DNA of 44,643 nt from Verrucomicrobiota bacterium (GTDB lineage: Bacteria > Auribacterota > JABMQX01 > JAFGEW01), in the NCBI GenBank assembly GCA_016931415.1, contig JAFGEW010000083.1:1-44643 (forward strand), read 5' to 3'. The notes under the pieces are model-generated. The model was not told the origin of the DNA, did not search any database, and saw only the letters and a list, made by a program, of their open reading frames with translations. Shown here piece by piece: positions 8,790-18,656 of the stretch. The translations under genes were made by a program, and so were the position numbers. The first letter of the stretch is position 1. Each line of letters begins with the position of its first letter.

Positions 8790-10535
8790 TCAACTCCGCC
8801 GCGTTGCCATCACCGTATGTGTAACGAGCGCCCCGAGCGCGAGCAGGAGAAACACCCAAGCGATGCTTCGGTACTCCCAGCGCATCGTGCCGGCCGTCGC
8901 CCATTGCCCCCACTCGCCTGAGTCGGCGGCCATCAAGTCCGATTCCTCCTTGTGCAGCGCGTTCGCCGCGAACGGGTATCGCTCGTCGCCGGCCACGACG
9001 CTGTAGAGGCCGGTCGCGGTCGCCTCGACCGTGAGCATCTTGCCGTGCACGGGCCACTCGCGAGCTGTGCCGTCGGGCGCTGTCACCTGCGCCGCCTCGA
9101 CGTTCGCGTCGATTCTCAATCCCGCCCGCATGCCAAGCCGCAGGTTGGGACGCCGCAGGCCGGGCTGGCCGGCCGCACGCCACTCGACGAGGTTCCAGAG
9201 CAGGATAGGCCAGTTCACGCTCTCGGTCAGTGTCGAAAGATCGGGCCGCAGCCGGATGCGCACATCGTGGCGGCTCGCCAGGTCTTCCGTGTCGCTCACA
9301 AGCGGCGTGTTGCCTGCGCTGATGACCGGCAGGCCGGCCAGTTCTTCGCTCTTGCCAGCGCCCCAGACGATACCCTCGAGCGAGAGCCCTTCGGTGAGGG
9401 GGTGCGTGCGGTCAAGCACGAACGGGCCGAGGTACGACTCCGCCTCCTCCTCGGCGATGAGACGCACCGTCCACATCGCCTCGCCGCGCGAGAGCGGCCC
9501 CGCCCCATCGGTCACGAGAAGGTCAACGCCGCCGCTGACGAAGCGGACGAGGCCGGTCGCCTCGAGCGCTTTTTCGACGAGATCGGAGAGCGCCGCGTCG
9601 CCGATGTTCAACTGCACGCGCACAGGACGCGTCGTCTCCGGCACAAGCACGATGCTGTTGTCGATGGCCAACGCGTCACCGTTCAGCGACGCCCGCAGCG
9701 GCGCGTCATTGGCGTCGAACTCGAGCACGAGGCGGCGTGTCTCGCCCGGTGCGAGCGCGAGGCGCGATTGACTTGGCTGTCCGGAACCGGGGGCGCCTTC
9801 GAGCGTGAGCGTCGTCTCGACGCTTCCCGGCGAGAGGTTGGCGATCTCCAGAAGAACGCGCTCGCGCTGCTCGATCCTCGAGCGCACGGCGTTGACGAAC
9901 GCCACGTTGGGCCTCGCCTCGCCGAAGGCCCACCATTGCACCCGCTCGCCCGGCTCCGCGGCGAAGGGCCTGTCGGTAACAATCAGGATGCGCGCCCGCT
10001 CGCCGCCAACCTCGGACGCCAGCGTCACAGCGGCATCGATGCAGTCGCCCGGCGCGTGACAGGTCCAGTCCTTGAGGATCGCCGTCATATCGCCTGACGA
10101 GCGGACGGCCTCGCCGAGATTCTGCGGCGTCTGTCCGGCTAAGATGAAGCGCACCGAGTAGTACGGCGTTCGGCGCACTTCCTTGCGGATCGCGGCGATC
10201 GCCCGTGCCCTCGGTGAATCAGCGCCACCGGCGAGCATCGAGTACGAATCGTCAAGCACGACGACGAGCGGGCGCGCCGTGCTCCGGACGTGCATGAGCG
10301 GCCGCCCCGCCGCGATGGCGAGAAGGACGATGGCGGCCAGCTCGAGGAAGAACAGCAGCGGAAGCTGGATGCGCCGCATGCGCGTACCGCCTTCGCGTGC
10401 CTGCTTCTGGTCCACCCAGAGGATGAGGCTCGACACCGTGCGGCGGCGAAACCGGTTGCGCAGCCAGTAGATGGCCGCCAACGCCGGCACCCCGGCCAGC
10501 GCGAGCAATCCCCATGGCAATCCGAACGGAAACAT
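8790..10535 (-). CDS. BatA-type membrane protein with VWA domain
   Basis: About 581 residues. It starts with the BatA-type N-terminal region: one helix at 4-24 (LAGVPALAAIYWLRNRF), a short basic loop, and a second helix at about 57-77 (LPLLFFLELAAIVLLAIAAGR). Then comes a VWA domain whose metal-site motif is DDSYS (95-99). The middle reads as an amidotransferase-like/beta domain, and the C-terminus carries a third helix (WVFLLLALGALVTHTVM). A TTG at 10538 is possible, but the adjacent ATG at 10535 has AAGGTGG at the right spacing. It lies 18 bases after DUF58 and 10 before the double-VWA gene, so it is co-transcribed. It probably forms a membrane complex with its VWA neighbours acted on by the MoxR ATPase. 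Confidence 0.85.
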   Translation of the reverse strand: MFPFGLPWGLLALAGVPALAAIYWLRNRFRRRTVSSLILWVDQKQAREGGTRMRRIQLPLLFFLELAAIVLLAIAAGRPLMHVRSTARPLVVVLDDSYSMLAGGADSPRARAIAAIRKEVRRTPYYSVRFILAGQTPQNLGEAVRSSGDMTAILKDWTCHAPGDCIDAAVTLASEVGGERARILIVTDRPFAAEPGERVQWWAFGEARPNVAFVNAVRSRIEQRERVLLEIANLSPGSVETTLTLEGAPGSGQPSQSRLALAPGETRRLVLEFDANDAPLRASLNGDALAIDNSIVLVPETTRPVRVQLNIGDAALSDLVEKALEATGLVRFVSGGVDLLVTDGAGPLSRGEAMWTVRLIAEEEAESYLGPFVLDRTHPLTEGLSLEGIVWGAGKSEELAGLPVISAGNTPLVSDTEDLASRHDVRIRLRPDLSTLTESVNWPILLWNLVEWRAAGQPGLRRPNLRLGMRAGLRIDANVEAAQVTAPDGTAREWPVHGKMLTVEATATGLYSVVAGDERYPFAANALHKEESDLMAADSGEWGQWATAGTMRWEYRSIAWVFLLLALGALVTHTVMATRRS

Positions 10536-10553
10536 CAAACCACCTTGAGCATC

Positions 10554-11435
10554 TCACGCCACCTTCAGCACTTCGGCCGCGACGAGGGCGTCAAGCTGCC
10601 AGCCGCCGAGGACATCCTCGGCCACGAGGGTCGTCATCAGCGCGCCGACCTGACGGCAACCGCGGTGCCAGTTCTCCTGGTGGCGGGCGAACGCTTCGCG
10701 GTAGCGCTTCTGCGCCACGGCGTCGAGAAACACCTCCATCATCTCGTCGGACTCGGAATCCACGAGGCGGATGTTGCCGCGTTCGGGCGGCTCGGCATCG
10801 GCCTTCGCGACCACCTGCACCACAACGACGGCTGACGCGCCTTCGGCGAGGCGCTGCAGTGTGTGCAGCGGGTCATCGAGCCAGAACAGGTCGCTGAGAA
10901 ACACGCGGATCGCGCGCGGTCTCCACGCGGGCGAAAGGCGGCGGAACGATTCCGTCACATTGTCGCGATGATCGAACTCGATCCCTTCCCACACCGACGG
11001 GCGGTCGGTGCCGTTGCCGATCTTCTCGCATCCGCCGCGCGCGAGCCAGCCGCAGTGCGAGTAGCCCGCGTTCGAGGCTGCCGCGGCGAACATGGCGGCC
11101 AAGCCGAGCGTCGCGCGCGCCTTGTCCGTCTCGTCGAGCGCCATCGAGCGCGAGCCGTCGATCAGGATGTCGAGGTGCGGGCTCACCTCCTCGCGGTAGA
11201 GCTTCACCGTGAGCCGGTCGCTGCGCGCGTAGGCGCTCCAGTCGATGCGGCGCAGGTCGTCGCCCGGCTGATACTCGCGGTGATCCATAAACTCGAGCGA
11301 GCTACCGGGCCGGTTGCTCAGATGCCCGCCACTCGCCCCGAACGGCGCATTCGGCGGCACCGAGAGCGCATAGCGCATGCCCGCCCGCTCGCCGTCCATC
11401 AAGTATGTCCGGTACGCTTCATTCATAGACCACAT
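10554..11435 (-). CDS. DUF58 domain protein (VWA-like)
   Basis: The 293-residue protein carries the DUF58 signature in order: SNRPGSSLEF, REYQPGDDLRRIDW, then a VWA-like strand with the metal-site motif DGSRSM. There is no transmembrane segment. DUF58 proteins are nearly always paired with MoxR AAA ATPases, and the MoxR gene lies upstream in this operon. The start overlaps the preceding permease gene: ATG codons at 11435 and 11426 give 17- or 8-base overlaps; neither has a strong ribosome binding site, which fits translational coupling. A second DUF58 gene lies at 43758. Confidence 0.88.
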   Translation of the reverse strand: MWSMNEAYRTYLMDGERAGMRYALSVPPNAPFGASGGHLSNRPGSSLEFMDHREYQPGDDLRRIDWSAYARSDRLTVKLYREEVSPHLDILIDGSRSMALDETDKARATLGLAAMFAAAASNAGYSHCGWLARGGCEKIGNGTDRPSVWEGIEFDHRDNVTESFRRLSPAWRPRAIRVFLSDLFWLDDPLHTLQRLAEGASAVVVVQVVAKADAEPPERGNIRLVDSESDEMMEVFLDAVAQKRYREAFARHQENWHRGCRQVGALMTTLVAEDVLGGWQLDALVAAEVLKVA

Positions 11436-12993
11436 GCCCCAGGTCTACACGCCGTGCAAGGTCGAGACGACGAAAGCTCCGCATCCGGTCCGCCAGCCAA
11501 GGCACAGCGCCGACCGATACGACCGCGGCCCAGACGACGGCGCACGTGTAGCCAATGTCGCGCACTTCTCCGTGCCACGCGCTGAGAATGAGCGGCGTCA
11601 TGTACTGCGCTGTGACGAACTCGATGGAGCGCTTGTACTCCGTCAGGATGAACGCGTACGCAAATGCTCCAACCACAAACGCTGCAGCGCCAACACCGAG
11701 CCCGAACACCCACGTGAACTGATGGCGCACTGTCGAGAACCACCACCGCCGCACGAGCGCGCCGGTCATCATGTAGGCGTGAAAGAACAGGACGCAGCCG
11801 ACAATACTCGAGATGGGGCTTGGCGGGAGGTCGTAGTAGCCCCCGCGATGAACACTCCCGAAGCGCACGGCCGTCCACGGATCCTTACCCCACAAGGCAC
11901 CGAAGGCCAGTGTGACGCCCAGCATCAGGCTGCACCACACGACGCCGCCCGCCGAGCCGCTGTAGAGCAGGAACGCGAAGCGACGACGCCAACGGCCCCT
12001 GGGGATTGTGCGCACGATGCGCGGCGCAAGCACGTCCCGCTCGCTCACTGCCACGGCGAGCCCGACGATGAGCAGGAGACACCAGACGATCATCCAGGTG
12101 TGTACCGGCCCGGGCTGCTCCAGGATAAGACTCCACGCGGCCATGGCACCGAGCGAGATGGGCCACATGGCCGTCATGTACGCGCGCACCGGCAGCGCTC
12201 GATTGGCCGTACGATGCAGCGATACGGCGAGCGAAAGCACGAAGAAGAAACCGAACGCGAGCAGGCCCAGCACGACGATGGCCGAGACGATCGCCACGAA
12301 CTGTCCTGTGGTCAAGTCGTACCGGGCGATGCCCCAGCTCACATACTCGATGGCCACGGAGATCATACCGAACGCGCCCAGGAACGCAGCCCCGATGCTG
12401 ACGAGTTGGACGAACGGCGTGAACAGCTTCGGGGCGGGCAGACGGACTGACACAAGAAACACGACGATCTGCGTCACGACGGCCGTGCCGATGAAACCGC
12501 CCACGAGCAGAAGCAGAATGATCGACAGATCGACGCCCCGCAGCATGTAGGTGAAGATGAGAAACGGTGCGGTCGCGCCGAATATGAGGCCGACAAGCGC
12601 AAGCGCTGACGAGACTCTGCCCCAAACGACAGTGGCCGGCCGGATTGGTGTGATGCCGGTGAGATCGGTGTCGCTCGCGTAGAGTTCGACCGTGCGGCGC
12701 ATGGCGATGTACACGGGACCGGCCAGCATGCTTCCGCCGATCAAGATGCCGTAGAGGATCGTGAACGCGCGCCGTCCGAGCAGTTCCGTCTCGTCCCACT
12801 CGCCCCGGTCCAGCACGATGACGGCAAGCGTGATAAGCTGGCCGAAGAGGAAGACAAGCAGGAGCCCGCTGACGTACCGCGCATTCACGGCCTGGCGTAG
12901 CTCCTTGACGGCGATCGGATTGAGCGCGTCGCCGAGCCACACGGCGACCGCCCGCACTCGCCCCGCAATGCGCTGTGTGAGACTGCTTGTCAT
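11419..12993 (-). CDS. ABC-2-type permease paralogue 4 of 4
   Basis: About 524 residues with roughly 12 hydrophobic helices. It has the N-terminal motif NPIAVKELR (residues 25-33) shared by all four tandem membrane proteins, followed by a first helix and a periplasmic loop. Other shared blocks are APFLIFTYMLRGVDLS, NRALPVRAYMTAMW and LYSGSAGGVVW. The frame extends to 13032, but the ATG at 12993 has GAGGCGG about six bases upstream. Expected role: membrane half of the ABC exporter whose ATPase is at 17727-18656. It is 64 bases from paralogue 3 and overlaps DUF58. The substrate is unknown. Confidence 0.82.
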   Translation of the reverse strand: MTSSLTQRIAGRVRAVAVWLGDALNPIAVKELRQAVNARYVSGLLLVFLFGQLITLAVIVLDRGEWDETELLGRRAFTILYGILIGGSMLAGPVYIAMRRTVELYASDTDLTGITPIRPATVVWGRVSSALALVGLIFGATAPFLIFTYMLRGVDLSIILLLLVGGFIGTAVVTQIVVFLVSVRLPAPKLFTPFVQLVSIGAAFLGAFGMISVAIEYVSWGIARYDLTTGQFVAIVSAIVVLGLLAFGFFFVLSLAVSLHRTANRALPVRAYMTAMWPISLGAMAAWSLILEQPGPVHTWMIVWCLLLIVGLAVAVSERDVLAPRIVRTIPRGRWRRRFAFLLYSGSAGGVVWCSLMLGVTLAFGALWGKDPWTAVRFGSVHRGGYYDLPPSPISSIVGCVLFFHAYMMTGALVRRWWFSTVRHQFTWVFGLGVGAAAFVVGAFAYAFILTEYKRSIEFVTAQYMTPLILSAWHGEVRDIGYTCAVVWAAVVSVGAVPWLADRMRSFRRLDLARRVDLGHVVYE

Positions 12994-13057
12994 CACGACC
13001 GCCTCGCAGCCACGGCAGCGCCGCGTGCGCAAGTCTCCGTGCTGTAGTCAATGCCGC

Positions 13058-14653
13058 TCATGCGGGGCTCGCGTCCGGCGGGTCGGCAACGGCGGCCGCT
13101 TCGTGCGCCGCCTGAAAGTGCGCACGCCGTTCCCGGCGCCCGTGCCGCCCAAAGGCCCGCATTCGCTCGACAAGCCAGAAAACGTTGTAGAACAGCATGA
13201 GGCCGCCCCAGAACGTGGCACACCTGATCGTAAGAACACGAGTGGTCACGTAGTGCTCGGTCAATCCGACAGGTGTCAGAACGTACCACATACCGAGCCA
13301 CGTCTCCCCGCCCGAGCCGTACTCCGACGTGGTCAGCGCCCCGATGACGGGCAGGACGAACACGACCGCGATGATCACGGCGAGGACCGTCCACGTGAAT
13401 GATTCGCGCGCCTTGGGCCAGAATCGCTGCCGGATCAGCAATGCGGTCAGTGCATAGGCAGTCGCCTGCAGCGCGAGCCCCTTCGAGATCGTCAGGTAGT
13501 CAACAAAAAGCAGGATGCTGCTGGGATCCGGGCCATACCAGATGCGGCCGACGTGCACACAGAGCGACCCGGCCGCAATCGTCATTCCCATCATGATAAG
13601 CGTCCACGTCACGCCATTCGCCGCGCCGCTGAAAAACGGGAACGCCACAAGGCGCGCCAACCCGCTGCGCGGAATCTGGCGCAGCACGCGCGGCCCGTAC
13701 GTATCGCGCTCGCCGACGGCCACCCACATCGCGATGGTGAGAAGGCAGACGTTGGCGAACACCCAGATGACCACGGCGTTCAGATCATGACGGCGGAGGC
13801 TCTCAACGACCACCGCGGCAAACGTCAGCACCCACATCGCCGAGATGTAGAGGCGCACCGGCAGCGCGCGGTTGGCCGCACGCGGGCTGACCAACGCAAC
13901 GGACAGCACGAAGAACAGGCCCGCGACAAGGAGACTGGAGAGGACCAAGGTCACGGCGAGCATCAAGAACTCGCTCCCGGGACGGACACCATCAAGCCCC
14001 CCCTCCGTCATCCCGGAGGCAAGAGCGATGAGTCCTACGATCGCCTGGAACGCCCAGCCGACCGCGAACAGACCGAACAAGGCCGACACGTTGCGCGGCA
14101 CACGCAGGCAGGCGAAGAAGATGAACATCTGCATGACAACCGCGCTCGCCAGCAGCGCCAACAACAGCAGGAAGAGCACCGACGACAAGTCGATGCCGCG
14201 AAGCAGGCACGCAAAGACCAGAAACGGCGCGCACGCGCTGTGGATGAACACGACTAAGGCAAGGCCGGACGAGAGCAGACCCCAGACCACCGACCGTGCA
14301 CGCATGGCCGTCATCCGGAACAAGTCCTCGGCCTGCCGCGCGCGGTCGAGCGCCATCCGGCTCGCGACCTGGATCGGCAGCAGCAGCACGCTCGTGACGA
14401 CCAGGCTGCCATAGAGGATGAGAAACGCCTGCCGGCCCGCGTCGGCCGAGAAGTCGCTCGCGTCCCGCCCCAGAACGGACACGCCCATCACGACAAGCGC
14501 ACCGACGAGCAACAACAGCAGGATGCCCGGCAGCGTCTGCGTCTGGAACGATCGCCGCAGCTCCTTGACGGCGATCGGATTGAACCGGTCGTCGAGCCGC
14601 GCGAAGGACCGCGCAGCGCCGCTCAGGGCATTCTGGAAGCGTCTCGAGCTCAC
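13058..14653 (-). CDS. ABC-2-type permease paralogue 3 of 4
   Basis: About 531 residues, polytopic. The motif NPIAVKELR is at residues 25-33 after LDDRF, with the same downstream blocks as its neighbours (APFLVFACLLRGIDLS, NRALPVRLYISAMW, FFSGAANGVTW). The frame stays open far upstream to 15526, but that region is the antisense of paralogue 2. The true start is the GTG at 14653, which overlaps the stop of paralogue 2 as GTGA and has GGAGGAGCT immediately before it. The four-base overlap shows translational coupling. Confidence 0.82.
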   Translation of the reverse strand: MSSRRFQNALSGAARSFARLDDRFNPIAVKELRRSFQTQTLPGILLLLLVGALVVMGVSVLGRDASDFSADAGRQAFLILYGSLVVTSVLLLPIQVASRMALDRARQAEDLFRMTAMRARSVVWGLLSSGLALVVFIHSACAPFLVFACLLRGIDLSSVLFLLLLALLASAVVMQMFIFFACLRVPRNVSALFGLFAVGWAFQAIVGLIALASGMTEGGLDGVRPGSEFLMLAVTLVLSSLLVAGLFFVLSVALVSPRAANRALPVRLYISAMWVLTFAAVVVESLRRHDLNAVVIWVFANVCLLTIAMWVAVGERDTYGPRVLRQIPRSGLARLVAFPFFSGAANGVTWTLIMMGMTIAAGSLCVHVGRIWYGPDPSSILLFVDYLTISKGLALQATAYALTALLIRQRFWPKARESFTWTVLAVIIAVVFVLPVIGALTTSEYGSGGETWLGMWYVLTPVGLTEHYVTTRVLTIRCATFWGGLMLFYNVFWLVERMRAFGRHGRRERRAHFQAAHEAAAVADPPDASPA

Positions 14654-16152
14654 AGCTCCTCCATCGAGGATTGTCGAGGGCGTGGCGGCAGCGGAGCGAC
14701 AGGAGGAGGCACGAGCGGCGCCCCGGGTGGTAGCGGCGGACGGTCTGGGCTGCCAAGCGAAGGATAGCCAGACACCGGCGGCCAGGAACGGCGCAGATCC
14801 TGAACCCCGTCGGCCGGGATCCTGCGAAAGCCGATCGCTCCCGGCGAATAGGAGCACGCACACTCCCCGAACCATTCCAGGTTGCCCGCTCCGACGGCCA
14901 CTGCCCAGATCAGCGACAGCAGAACATAGGGGCCGGGCCCCATCACAAGTATGAGCGGCAGTGTAACGAGCCAGATCGCTGCGCCGAGAACGCCCGTTCT
15001 GCCCTGGTGGAATCCGCCCCAGGTGGTGCTCCGGCGAATAATCAGGGCTGTCATGGCAGCGCCGAAGACCCCCACCCAGAGGACGGTCATTGAGAGCAAC
15101 ACGGCACCGACCGACCAAGACTCCCGGACTCCCGCGCAGGCCACAACGATGGCGTTGGCGACGCCCATGATGCATGCCCACGCCACGCCGTTCGCCGGCC
15201 CCGTCGAGAGCAGAAACATCACACGGCGCCGGAGACCGCCAAGCGGCATTGACCGCAGAACACGGCGGCTCGTGCGAGCAGGCTCGGAGACGGCCACGAG
15301 CAACGCAATACAGAGCGACTGCGTGCTCAGAACGCCCCAGATCGCAACGGCGGTCCACCCGGCAACGCAGGCCAACACACCCGTGACGAACCACGCCACC
15401 GTGACGAAAAGCCGGATCGGCAGCGCCCAGTTCGATGCCGTGGGACTGACCACGGCCATCGTCCACACGAAGAAATGGCCCACCGCCGCAAGAATGAGCG
15501 CGACAACGAAGAGCCGAACGGCCCATTCCCTGTCGGCCGAAAGCTCAAAGCCGAGCCAGAACCACCCGGCCATGTAGTACATCGCCGGAAACGCGAAGAG
15601 CCCGAGCACTCCCTTCAAGGCAGCATGCGCGCGGACCGAGCCGACGAAGATCGCCGCCTGGATCGCGAGCACGCTGACCAGGAACCCGGCGAGCAGCGCC
15701 CACAGCACCATGTCCAGTCCGATCCCGCGCAGCAGATACGTGAACACCAGAAACGGCGCCGACACACTGTAGATGAGCAACGCAATGACCACGCCGCTCA
15801 GCAGCTTGCCCGCCACAATCGAGCGGGCCGCGAGTGGCATCGTCGCGAGCAGACCGGTCGATGCCGCGGCCCGATCCTGGGCCGCCCGCACCCCGCAGTA
15901 GATCGGCACAAAGACCGCGCACGCGATCATCAGCGCGCTGTAGAGATAGCGGAAGACGTGGCGGCCGGCCTCCAAGGGTGCCGTCTCCCGTGCACCAGGC
16001 AGTGCGAGGACCATCACCACCAGCTCGCCAACAAGCACAAAACCGAGCATCCCGAGCAGCCCGTGCGTGCGCACGGCTTGACGCAGCTCTTTGACCGCGA
16101 TCGGATTGAGCCGATCGTCAAGCCGGTCGAGGATGTCGGCCACGGTGCTCAC
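14650..16152 (-). CDS. ABC-2-type permease paralogue 2 of 4, with proline-rich tail
   Basis: 500 residues, GTG start with GGAG about 9 bases upstream. NPIAVKELR is at residues 16-24 after RLDDRL. It is polytopic, with the shared blocks APFLVFTYLLRGIGLD, NWALPIRLFVTVAW and LLSTGPANGVAW. Unlike its paralogues it ends in a soluble Pro-rich tail (PPLPPGAPLVPPPVAP), which could be a docking segment. The stop overlaps the start of paralogue 3. It is 30 bases from paralogue 1. Confidence 0.82.
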   Translation of the reverse strand: MSTVADILDRLDDRLNPIAVKELRQAVRTHGLLGMLGFVLVGELVVMVLALPGARETAPLEAGRHVFRYLYSALMIACAVFVPIYCGVRAAQDRAAASTGLLATMPLAARSIVAGKLLSGVVIALLIYSVSAPFLVFTYLLRGIGLDMVLWALLAGFLVSVLAIQAAIFVGSVRAHAALKGVLGLFAFPAMYYMAGWFWLGFELSADREWAVRLFVVALILAAVGHFFVWTMAVVSPTASNWALPIRLFVTVAWFVTGVLACVAGWTAVAIWGVLSTQSLCIALLVAVSEPARTSRRVLRSMPLGGLRRRVMFLLSTGPANGVAWACIMGVANAIVVACAGVRESWSVGAVLLSMTVLWVGVFGAAMTALIIRRSTTWGGFHQGRTGVLGAAIWLVTLPLILVMGPGPYVLLSLIWAVAVGAGNLEWFGECACSYSPGAIGFRRIPADGVQDLRRSWPPVSGYPSLGSPDRPPLPPGAPLVPPPVAPLPPRPRQSSMEEL

Positions 16153-16182
16153 GTCACTTCACTCCACCACCGAACGCCCCGC

Positions 16183-17730
16183 TCACGAAGGCTCGGCCTC
16201 CGCCTCGACGGGCGCCTCCACAACAGCCGGACTCGCATCGACCGCCTGCCCATGTGCAGCGGCATGCCGGATCCGGGCAAGCGGCTTGAAGGCACCCACC
16301 TGCCGCCACAGCCGCGGCAGCGCGAACATGAACGCGGCTGTCGCCCACAGCAGCGAGAACGTCAGCGCCACAGCGCGATAGTCCTCGTCAAAAACAAGCA
16401 TCGGCGTCCCGAGCGCCCACAAGGACGATGTCCCCCGGTCGCCGAACGGGTCCAACTCGAACAGATGAGCGCCGAGGGGGGGCAGAAACGCCAGCGCCGC
16501 TATGCACAATGCCAGCATCCACGTCTGCCCCGTGTTCGTCCGCCGGAATAAGCTGCGCTGTAGAAGATAGCCTGTCATCGCGTAGGCGAGGGCATATGTC
16601 GCCATGCCGAGCAGTTCCTGCGTCGCCTCATCCAGCTCGACTGCAGGATACCTCATCATGTAAGTGGTTGTGCGCAGGTGGTGCCAGGCAAGCAACGTCA
16701 ACGCGATCATGAGGCACGACCAGACAAGGCCACCGGCCGAACCGGTGTAGAACACGAACGCGAACGGGCGAAGCAACGGTGAGCGTGGGATCGCGCGGGC
16801 GACGCGCGGCCCGACCTGGTCCCGTTCGCTCACGGCGACGAGCAATCCGCAGGAAAGCACGAAGACACAGAAGGTCGCCCACGCACGCGCCAGATGGAAC
16901 AGACCAAGTGTGAAGTAGACAGCGAGCGCCGTGAGCAGCCAGGCGATCGTCACGTACACCCGAACAGGCAAGATGCGGTTGGCCGATGGCGGACTCATAA
17001 GCGTCACCGACGCGAGGAACAAGAAAACCGTGACCATCAGTGCGAACGTAGCCAGAACACTACACACCTCCCAGACTTCGCGCATCATCAGCCCCCCACC
17101 GTAGTCGATGAAGGCGCGCGCCAAGCGCACGACATACAAGAGCACGACAAACGTCACACCAAGCCAGACCAGCCCGAGCAGGCCGCGCAGCAGGTTGCTC
17201 GCCGGCACGCACGCGAGAAAGACCGTGCATGCGAGTGAGAGCGCGCTCAGCGCAAGACCAACGCCGAGCAGGAGAAAGATGACCGACATGTCGATACCGC
17301 GGAGCAGGTACGTCAGTGTCAGGAACGGCGCACACGCGCTATAGATGAGCACGATGAGGATTAGGCCAGCCGAGAACTTGCCCCAGACGATCGCACGCGG
17401 TCGCAGCGCCGTGGCGAACAACAGATCGGCATGCGCGCCGCTGCGCTCGGCCATGAGCCGCCCGCCGCAGTAGGCCGGCACAAGCCCCACGCACGTGCCA
17501 AGCAGAATCCCGTATAGCACGATGAACACGCCGCCGCCGATCCCTTCGGAGTCATAGCCGTACTGCCCGCGGTCGGAGGCGAGCGCCATCGTCGTCACGA
17601 GCAACCCGAGCAGAAACAGCAGCAGCAGCCCCGCGATCAGCCGCGCCTGCACGGCTTGGCGCAGCTCCTTGACTGCGATCGGGTTGACCCAATCGTCGAG
17701 CTTGCGGGCGATGGCGCCGACTGCTCTCAC
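16183..17730 (-). CDS. ABC-2-type permease paralogue 1 of 4
   Basis: About 515 residues, polytopic. NPIAVKELR is at residues 16-24 after KLDDWV, followed by a membrane helix (IAGLLLLFLLGLLVTTMAL) and the shared blocks APFLTLTYLLRGIDMS, NRILPVRVYVTIAW and FYTGSAGGLVW. The C-terminal tail is acidic (VVEAPVEAEAEPS). The GTG start at 17730 overlaps the ATPase stop as GTGA and has a GGGGGAGG ribosome binding site inside the ATPase gene, so a longer upstream extension is rejected. Direct coupling to the ATPase makes this the core permease of the exporter. Confidence 0.84.
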   Translation of the reverse strand: MRAVGAIARKLDDWVNPIAVKELRQAVQARLIAGLLLLFLLGLLVTTMALASDRGQYGYDSEGIGGGVFIVLYGILLGTCVGLVPAYCGGRLMAERSGAHADLLFATALRPRAIVWGKFSAGLILIVLIYSACAPFLTLTYLLRGIDMSVIFLLLGVGLALSALSLACTVFLACVPASNLLRGLLGLVWLGVTFVVLLYVVRLARAFIDYGGGLMMREVWEVCSVLATFALMVTVFLFLASVTLMSPPSANRILPVRVYVTIAWLLTALAVYFTLGLFHLARAWATFCVFVLSCGLLVAVSERDQVGPRVARAIPRSPLLRPFAFVFYTGSAGGLVWSCLMIALTLLAWHHLRTTTYMMRYPAVELDEATQELLGMATYALAYAMTGYLLQRSLFRRTNTGQTWMLALCIAALAFLPPLGAHLFELDPFGDRGTSSLWALGTPMLVFDEDYRAVALTFSLLWATAAFMFALPRLWRQVGAFKPLARIRHAAAHGQAVDASPAVVEAPVEAEAEPS

Positions 17731-18656
17731 TGCACCTCCCCCTTGGTGACCTTCATGAAGATGTCCTCGAGGTCGTCGCGGTGGTGGGTGAACTCGGCAA
17801 TCTGGAAGCCTTTCTGCACGACGGTGCCGAGCAGTGCGGCCGCGGCGTCCTCGGCGCCGTCGAGCTCGATCTCGACCTCCTCGCCGGCGATGCGCGCGTT
17901 CTCGACGTGTGGCATCTGGAGCAACTCCTTGAACAGCTCGTCGAGGCGGTTCACGGGCCGGATGCGCACCATGCGCCGGGAGCTCGCCTGCACGTGCAGC
18001 TCGGAGAGCTTGCCCGAGCCGAGGATCTTGCCCTGCTCGATGATGACCGCGCCGTGGCACATTTCGGAGAGCTCGGTCAGGATGTGCGAGCTGATGAGAA
18101 TCGCCTTCTGCTGCGCGGCGAGCACCTTGAGCAGCTCGCGCAGCTCCACGCGTGCGCGCGGATCGAGCCCCGCGGCCGGTTCGTCGAGCACGAGCACGGG
18201 CGGATCGTGCACAAGCGCCCGGGCCAGGTTGACGCGCTGCTTCATCCCCTTCGAGAGCGCCTTGAGAAACTTCTCGCGCAGCCCTGTGAGCTTTGTGAAT
18301 CCCTCGACGCCCTCGACGACCTCACGCCGCTCGACGCCCTTGATGCCGTAGGCACGTGCGAAGAAGTCGAGGTACTCGTGCACGGTCATGTCGCTGTGTG
18401 TCGGCAGCGTGTCGGGCACGAAGCCGATCAGGCGCCGCGCCTTCTCCGGGTCCTCGGTCACCGAGATGCCGTTCAGGAAGGCCTCGCCCGACGTCGGCTC
18501 GTCCAGCGTGGCCAGGATGCGCATTGTCGTCGTCTTGCCTGCGCCGTTCGGGCCGACGAAGCCGAAGACCTGGCCCGACTCGAACGAGAACGAGATGTCG
18601 TCAACGGCCTTCGTCTTGCCGAAGTAGCGTCTCAGGTTGCGGACCTCAACCCTCAT
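17727..18656 (-). CDS. ABC transporter ATP-binding protein (ABC-2 exporter type)
   Basis: The 309-residue nucleotide-binding subunit has Walker A GPNGAGKT at 35-42, the LSKGMKQ signature at 134-140, Walker B VLVLDEP at 154-160 and an H-loop in ISSHILTEL. The last ~90 residues form the C-terminal domain typical of gliding/NosF/CcmA-like exporters. It powers the membrane proteins encoded directly downstream, the first of which overlaps it by four bases. Its own start overlaps the end of the upstream gene by 11 bases. In similar clusters this ATPase accompanies gliding/polysaccharide-type amidotransferase-like membrane proteins; the substrate here cannot be read from sequence. Confidence 0.95.
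   Translation of the reverse strand: MRVEVRNLRRYFGKTKAVDDISFSFESGQVFGFVGPNGAGKTTTMRILATLDEPTSGEAFLNGISVTEDPEKARRLIGFVPDTLPTHSDMTVHEYLDFFARAYGIKGVERREVVEGVEGFTKLTGLREKFLKALSKGMKQRVNLARALVHDPPVLVLDEPAAGLDPRARVELRELLKVLAAQQKAILISSHILTELSEMCHGAVIIEQGKILGSGKLSELHVQASSRRMVRIRPVNRLDELFKELLQMPHVENARIAGEEVEIELDGAEDAAAALLGTVVQKGFQIAEFTHHRDDLEDIFMKVTKGEVQ

Noticed and set aside
14654-15526. N-terminal extension of permease paralogue 3
   Set aside because: The upstream part is low-complexity antisense of paralogue 2; the GTG at 14653 with GGAGGAGCT and a GTGA overlap is the real start.
17731-18060. N-terminal extension of permease paralogue 1
   Set aside because: It overlaps the ABC ATPase gene in another frame, and the conserved NPIAVKELR motif would lie over 100 residues in; the coupled GTG at 17730 is preferred.
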